A stretch of 8,404 nt of DNA, taken from an uncultured Collinsella sp. Lineage in GTDB: Bacteria > Actinomycetota > Coriobacteriia > Coriobacteriales > Coriobacteriaceae. The notes below the pieces were generated by a model. That model saw only the letters and a program-made list of their open reading frames with translations. It had not been told where the DNA came from and ran no database searches. The position numbers and the translations under genes were made by a program. Positions 6,026 to 8,404 of this stretch are shown piece after piece (position 1 is the stretch's first letter; each line of letters starts with the position of its first letter). The DNA lies in the NCBI GenBank assembly GCA_900545835.1, contig URBB01000089.1, positions 1 through 8,404 of the forward strand. The letters run 5' to 3'.

Positions 6026-6808
6026 CTAGTGACCTCCGGCCAGCACCAGATCCTGCAGCGCCGAGTAGACCTCAACGCGGCGCGGATCGTCCTGCTTGTC
6101 GATGAGCAGCGCCATGGCACCGCGGATATCGCCCTTGGGCGCGCCCTCGAGCGTATCCATAAACTCGTTGGCCAGGTCGCGACCGTAACGGTAGCCGCTC
6201 ATGGCGCGAGCCTCGCGCTCGATGGCAACGCGCAGCTTGTACGGCACGCCGGGGTGCAGGATATCGGCCTGCTCGCCGGCAGCCTCCACCGTAGTCTCGG
6301 CATGGAGCTTTTGGTCCAGCAGGCCAAGTGCCATGGCAAAGCCGTAGACGGTCTGCGCGGGGCTGGGCGGGCAGCCGGGGATGTAGACATCGACCGGCAG
6401 AATCTTATCCGTGCCGCCCCAGACGCAGTAGTTGTCGTAGAAGATGCCGCCGGTGCAGCCGCACGCGCCATAGGACACCACGATCTTGGGATCGGGTGCG
6501 GCCTCAAACGCGCGCAGGGCCGGCATGCGCATGGCACGCGTCACGGCGCCGGTGTACAGCAGCACATCGGCGTGACGGGGCGAGGGCACGACCTTGATGC
6601 CAAAGCGCTCGACGTCAAAGACGGGCGTGATGGAACCGAAGATCTCGATCTCGCAGCCGTTGCAGCCGCCGCAGTCAACGCGGTAGACGTACACCGAGCG
6701 CTTGATCTTCTTAAGAAGGGTCGCCTTGGCCTTCTCGATGCTCTCGTCGAGCTCGATCTTGGTCGGGCGGTACTGAAGCCGCTCGGGCAAAAGCGTGGGT
6801 TCGGCCAT
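6026..6808 (-). CDS. hycG: HycG, group 4 [NiFe]-hydrogenase small subunit (NuoB-like)
   Basis: HycG passes electrons between the ferredoxin-like subunit and the Ni-Fe site of HycE on the cytoplasmic face of the membrane. The 260 residues resemble E. coli HycG (255) almost end to end. They share KKIKRSVYVYRVDCGGCNGCEIE... (from 33; cluster cysteines C49 and C52), FGIKVVPSPRHAD (69-81), TGAVTRAM (86-93), YGACG (113-117, C116) and YIPGCPP (142-148, C146). These four cysteines should bind the single [4Fe-4S] cluster equivalent to N2 of complex I. An extra Cys118 replaces the Asn of the E. coli GACGNSGG segment. The start is firm: AAGGAGG lies 7 nt upstream and the hycF stop is 2 nt before the ATG. 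The C-terminal ~60 residues are less conserved. Confidence 0.97.
   Translation of the reverse strand: MAEPTLLPERLQYRPTKIELDESIEKAKATLLKKIKRSVYVYRVDCGGCNGCEIEIFGSITPVFDVERFGIKVVPSPRHADVLLYTGAVTRAMRMPALRAFEAAPDPKIVVSYGACGCTGGIFYDNYCVWGGTDKILPVDVYIPGCPPSPAQTVYGFAMALGLLDQKLHAETTVEAAGEQADILHPGVPYKLRVAIEREARAMSGYRYGRDLANEFMDTLEGAPKGDIRGAMALLIDKQDDPRRVEVYSALQDLVLAGGH
6032..6037 (-). promoter_or_regulatory. Ribosome-binding site of hycH
   Basis: GGAGGT on the minus strand, 6 nt before the ATG at 6025, lies within the last codons of hycG. It supports the long form of HycH, including its unusual N-terminal leader. Confidence 0.75.
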
Positions 6809-6810
6809 GG

Positions 6811-7527
6811 TTACTCCTCCTTCGTTTCAAAATCCATGATGATGCCCTCGACCGGCGCCGGACCGGCGGGAATCTCGGGCGCATCGGGGTTAAGCTCGCG
6901 GTCGATATACTCCGGGTTCACGCCGTGGCCGCCCAGATACTCCATGCCGGGGCCCTGGGGCTCGCCGGACGCAAGCGTCTCGTTGGCAGCCATGCCGGCA
7001 GCGTTGCCGGTCTTTACGGCCGATGCGGCGCGCAGGGCGTCGAGCTCGCGCTTGCACTCCTGGCACATACCGACGGTGCGGGCGGCCTGCTCGGCCTCCA
7101 TGCCGCCGGCCTTTTGCAGCAGGCGCTTGGCATAGTCGATCTCCTTGTGCGGGGCAAACGGCTTGCCGCAACGCGAGCAGTGCTCGAGCGCATAGACGCT
7201 CTTGCTGGTGAGGTCGTCCTTGCTCATGACGGCCAGCTCAAACTCCTCGGTGAGCTTGATGGCCTCCATGGGGCAGGCTTCCTCGCAGCGGCCGCAAAAG
7301 ATGCAGCGGCCGTAGTCGATTGACCAGGTAATGGTGTCGGCCGCAAGGTCGGTGTCCATGCGAATGGCATCGGCCGGGCACGCCACGCCGCAGGCACCGC
7401 AGGCGATGCAGAGCTCGGCATTGTGCTCGGGCTTGCCGCGCATGTCCTTGTTGGTGGGGAACGGCGCAAACGGGTACTTGACCGTCGCGTCGCCGGCCTT
7501 GGCGTTAACCTTCCAAAGCTTCAGCAT
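6811..7527 (-). CDS. hycF: HycF, 2x[4Fe-4S] ferredoxin-like subunit of formate hydrogenlyase
   Basis: HycF is the NuoI-like electron-transfer subunit that links the formate dehydrogenase arm to HycG. Two ferredoxin motifs are present: C40-x2-C43-x2-C46-x3-C50-P and C75-x2-C78-x2-C81-x3-C85-P. FRGKPE of E. coli HycF appears as MRGKPE (29-34), and KLTEEFELAV (91-100) also matches. Two further pairs, C117-x2-C120 and C155-x2-C158 (MCQECKRE), match the E. coli C-terminal cysteines and look like a zinc-ribbon-type site. I start at the ATG at 7527, which has GAGGAGG 9 nt upstream and aligns with E. coli; a longer frame opening at 7650 would overlap hycE heavily. The protein has 238 residues against 180 in E. 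coli. The extra ~60 residues form an Ala/Gly/Pro/Glu-rich tail with NPEYIDRELNP (204-214) and an acidic end. Confidence 0.95.
   Translation of the reverse strand: MLKLWKVNAKAGDATVKYPFAPFPTNKDMRGKPEHNAELCIACGACGVACPADAIRMDTDLAADTITWSIDYGRCIFCGRCEEACPMEAIKLTEEFELAVMSKDDLTSKSVYALEHCSRCGKPFAPHKEIDYAKRLLQKAGGMEAEQAARTVGMCQECKRELDALRAASAVKTGNAAGMAANETLASGEPQGPGMEYLGGHGVNPEYIDRELNPDAPEIPAGPAPVEGIIMDFETKEE
6816..6822 (-). promoter_or_regulatory. Strong ribosome-binding site of hycG
   Basis: AAGGAGG is a full anti-Shine-Dalgarno match at 7-nt spacing before the hycG ATG (6808), overlapping the last codons of hycF. It is the best ribosome site in the window and suggests high HycG synthesis. Confidence 0.85.
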
Positions 7528-7528
7528 A

Positions 7529-8404
7529 TTAGAGCGCCTCCTCATCGAGCGGAGCGGCCATGTTGCCCTCGCCCGCAAGCGGCGACTTGTCGCGCCAGAC
7601 GTTCTCGAACTGCTCCTTGTCGAGCACGTGGTCGCGCTTGGCGGCGACATCGGTCACCGTCACGCGGTCGGTGCAGGAGTAGCACGGGTCGAGCGAGCCG
7701 ACGATCAGCGCCGCGTCGCCCACGGTGTTGCCGCGGAACATGTAGCGCAGGACCGGCCAGTTGCTGTACGTGGCGGCCTTGGCGCGCCAGCGGTAGCACT
7801 TCTGGTTATTGCCGAGCATGGCCCAGTGCACGTCCTCGCCGCGCGGAGCCTCGGTGGCGCCGATGGCGTACTTGTGCGGGGTGTACTCCCAATCCGTGGT
7901 GAGGATGGGGCCCGACGGGCAGTTCTCGAGCATGGTCTCGATCATGTCGATCGAATCGTAGACCTCCTGGATGCGGACGGCGGTACGGCCGAAGGCATCG
8001 CAGGTGTCGGCCGTGGCGGCGTGCATCTTTTGGACGTCCGGATCGGCGTAGCCGTCGAAGGGATGGTCAAAGCGCACGTCGCGGGCATAGCCCGAGCCGC
8101 GCATGAGCGGGCCGACCGGCGAGAAGTCACGTGCGATCTTGCGGTCCAAGATACCGATACCGCTCGTACGCTCAATAAAGTTGGGCGTGGAGAGCAGCAC
8201 GTCGACGAGTTCCTGAACCTCGGAGCGCAGCTGGTGGATGGTCGTGAGCGTGGAGAGCTTCTGCTCGGCCAAAATGTCGCGACGCACGCCGCCGATCACG
8301 TTGAGGCCGTAGGTCTTGCGGTGACCGGAGAGCTTCTCGGCCAGGTCCATGGACTTCTCGCGGACGCGGAAGAACTGCTGGAAGCCGGAGTCGAAGCCCG
8401 TGTA
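7529..8404 (-). CDS. hycE: HycE, group 4 [NiFe]-hydrogenase large subunit (3' part, runs off the window)
   Basis: This is the catalytic H2-evolving subunit of FHL. The frame is open from the window edge (codon 1 at 8404) for 291 residues. It starts YTGFDSGF and continues past the Met at 8350, which is internal and not a start. Segments match E. coli HycE throughout: RKTYGLN, REVQELVDVLLSTPN-like (SEVQELVDVLLSTPN), IARDFSPVGP, EAPRGEDVHWAM, YRWRAKAATYSNWP, RYMFRGNTVGDAALI. The C-terminal nickel motif DPCYSC (fragment 239-244, cysteines at 7684-7682 and 7675-7673) is intact. The N-terminal CxxC half of the Ni-Fe site lies outside the window. The stop is 1 nt before the hycF ATG. The protein should need cleavage by HycI (see the propeptide entry). 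There is no in-frame TGA, so this part is not a selenoprotein. Confidence 0.97.
   Translation of the reverse strand, partial: YTGFDSGFQQFFRVREKSMDLAEKLSGHRKTYGLNVIGGVRRDILAEQKLSTLTTIHQLRSEVQELVDVLLSTPNFIERTSGIGILDRKIARDFSPVGPLMRGSGYARDVRFDHPFDGYADPDVQKMHAATADTCDAFGRTAVRIQEVYDSIDMIETMLENCPSGPILTTDWEYTPHKYAIGATEAPRGEDVHWAMLGNNQKCYRWRAKAATYSNWPVLRYMFRGNTVGDAALIVGSLDPCYSCTDRVTVTDVAAKRDHVLDKEQFENVWRDKSPLAGEGNMAAPLDEEAL
7532..7663 (-). other. Predicted C-terminal propeptide of HycE removed by HycI
   Basis: In E. coli, HycI cuts HycE after Arg537 of DPCYSCTDR, releasing 32 residues that start Met-Thr-Val. Here the same DPCYSCTDR ends at 7664 and is followed by Val-Thr-Val, giving a predicted 44-residue tail (7663-7532). 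The cut site is inferred by alignment. The tail is longer than in E. coli and ends in an acidic APLDEEAL. Confidence 0.7.
7537..7543 (-). promoter_or_regulatory. Ribosome-binding site fixing the hycF start
   Basis: GAGGAGG on the minus strand, 9 nt before the ATG at 7527 and inside the last codons of hycE, selects this start over the frame opening at 7650. The upstream 41 residues of that longer frame are Arg/Ser-rich out-of-frame translation of hycE. Confidence 0.75.

Noticed and set aside
1114..7135. Very long plus-strand open frames (for example 1114-3090, 3762-5735 and 5537-7135) opposite the real genes
   Set aside because: They mirror strongly recognised minus-strand genes, have the Arg/His/Gln/Ala-rich make-up typical of antisense translation in GC-rich DNA, cross gene boundaries, and show no domain or ribosome site.
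7528..7650. 41-residue N-terminal extension of HycF
   Set aside because: It lies out of frame inside hycE, is Arg/Ser-rich, and does not resemble HycF, whose homology begins at the ATG at 7527.
7529..8350. A short stand-alone HycE of 273 residues starting at 8350
   Set aside because: The open frame and HycE similarity (YTGFDSGF, FFRVRE) continue to the window edge, so the Met is internal.

Overview
This window is one end of an assembled contig from a GC-rich bacterium. Every supported gene lies on the minus strand, so transcription runs from the right edge to the left. Protein content, GC-rich codon use and strong AAGGAGG-type ribosome sites suggest an anaerobic, fermentative, probably gut-associated organism. 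My best guess is a member of the Coriobacteriia (Collinsella-like). That is an inference from overall character, not something a marker gene here proves.

Right part (8404 to 4004): the downstream half of a formate hydrogenlyase (FHL) operon in the same order as in Escherichia coli. In transcription order it holds hycE (group 4 [NiFe]-hydrogenase large subunit, 5' end cut by the window edge), hycF (2x[4Fe-4S] ferredoxin-like subunit), hycG (small subunit with the NuoB-type cluster), hycH (maturation factor), hycI (endopeptidase that trims the HycE C-terminus) and a focA-type formate channel gene. Junctions are very tight: 1 nt, 2 nt and 0 nt gaps, then a 1-nt overlap, then 39 nt before focA. 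A clear rho-independent terminator at 4004-4039 closes the operon. The logic is: FocA moves formate, a formate dehydrogenase encoded outside this window oxidises it, electrons pass through HycF and HycG to the Ni-Fe site of HycE, and HycH and HycI mature HycE.

Middle (3939 to 1822): one large Mo/W-bisMGD, [4Fe-4S] oxidoreductase of the DMSO-reductase superfamily. It is cysteine-ligated, has no visible Tat signal and no partner subunits, and its substrate is unknown. Several motif differences argue that it is not the missing FHL formate dehydrogenase.

Left part (1745 to 49): selA and the first 81 codons of selB, overlapping by ATGA. These make Sec-tRNA and deliver it to the ribosome. They imply that the genome encodes selenoproteins, plausibly a Sec-type FdhF nearby, though none lies in this window.

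Positions 1-48 are not biological. They match the Illumina Nextera P7/index/read-2 transposase adapter, so selB is cut by a library artefact. No gene-free stretch exceeds 300 bases: the only gaps of note are 1746-1821 (short repeats, a palindrome and a weak hairpin) and 3940-4061 (the terminator plus a ribosome-binding site). I saw no tRNA, rRNA, CRISPR array or insertion sequence. I found no convincing new system; the most unusual items are the orphan molybdoenzyme, sequence departures in HycI, HycE, HycF and HycH, and the adapter.
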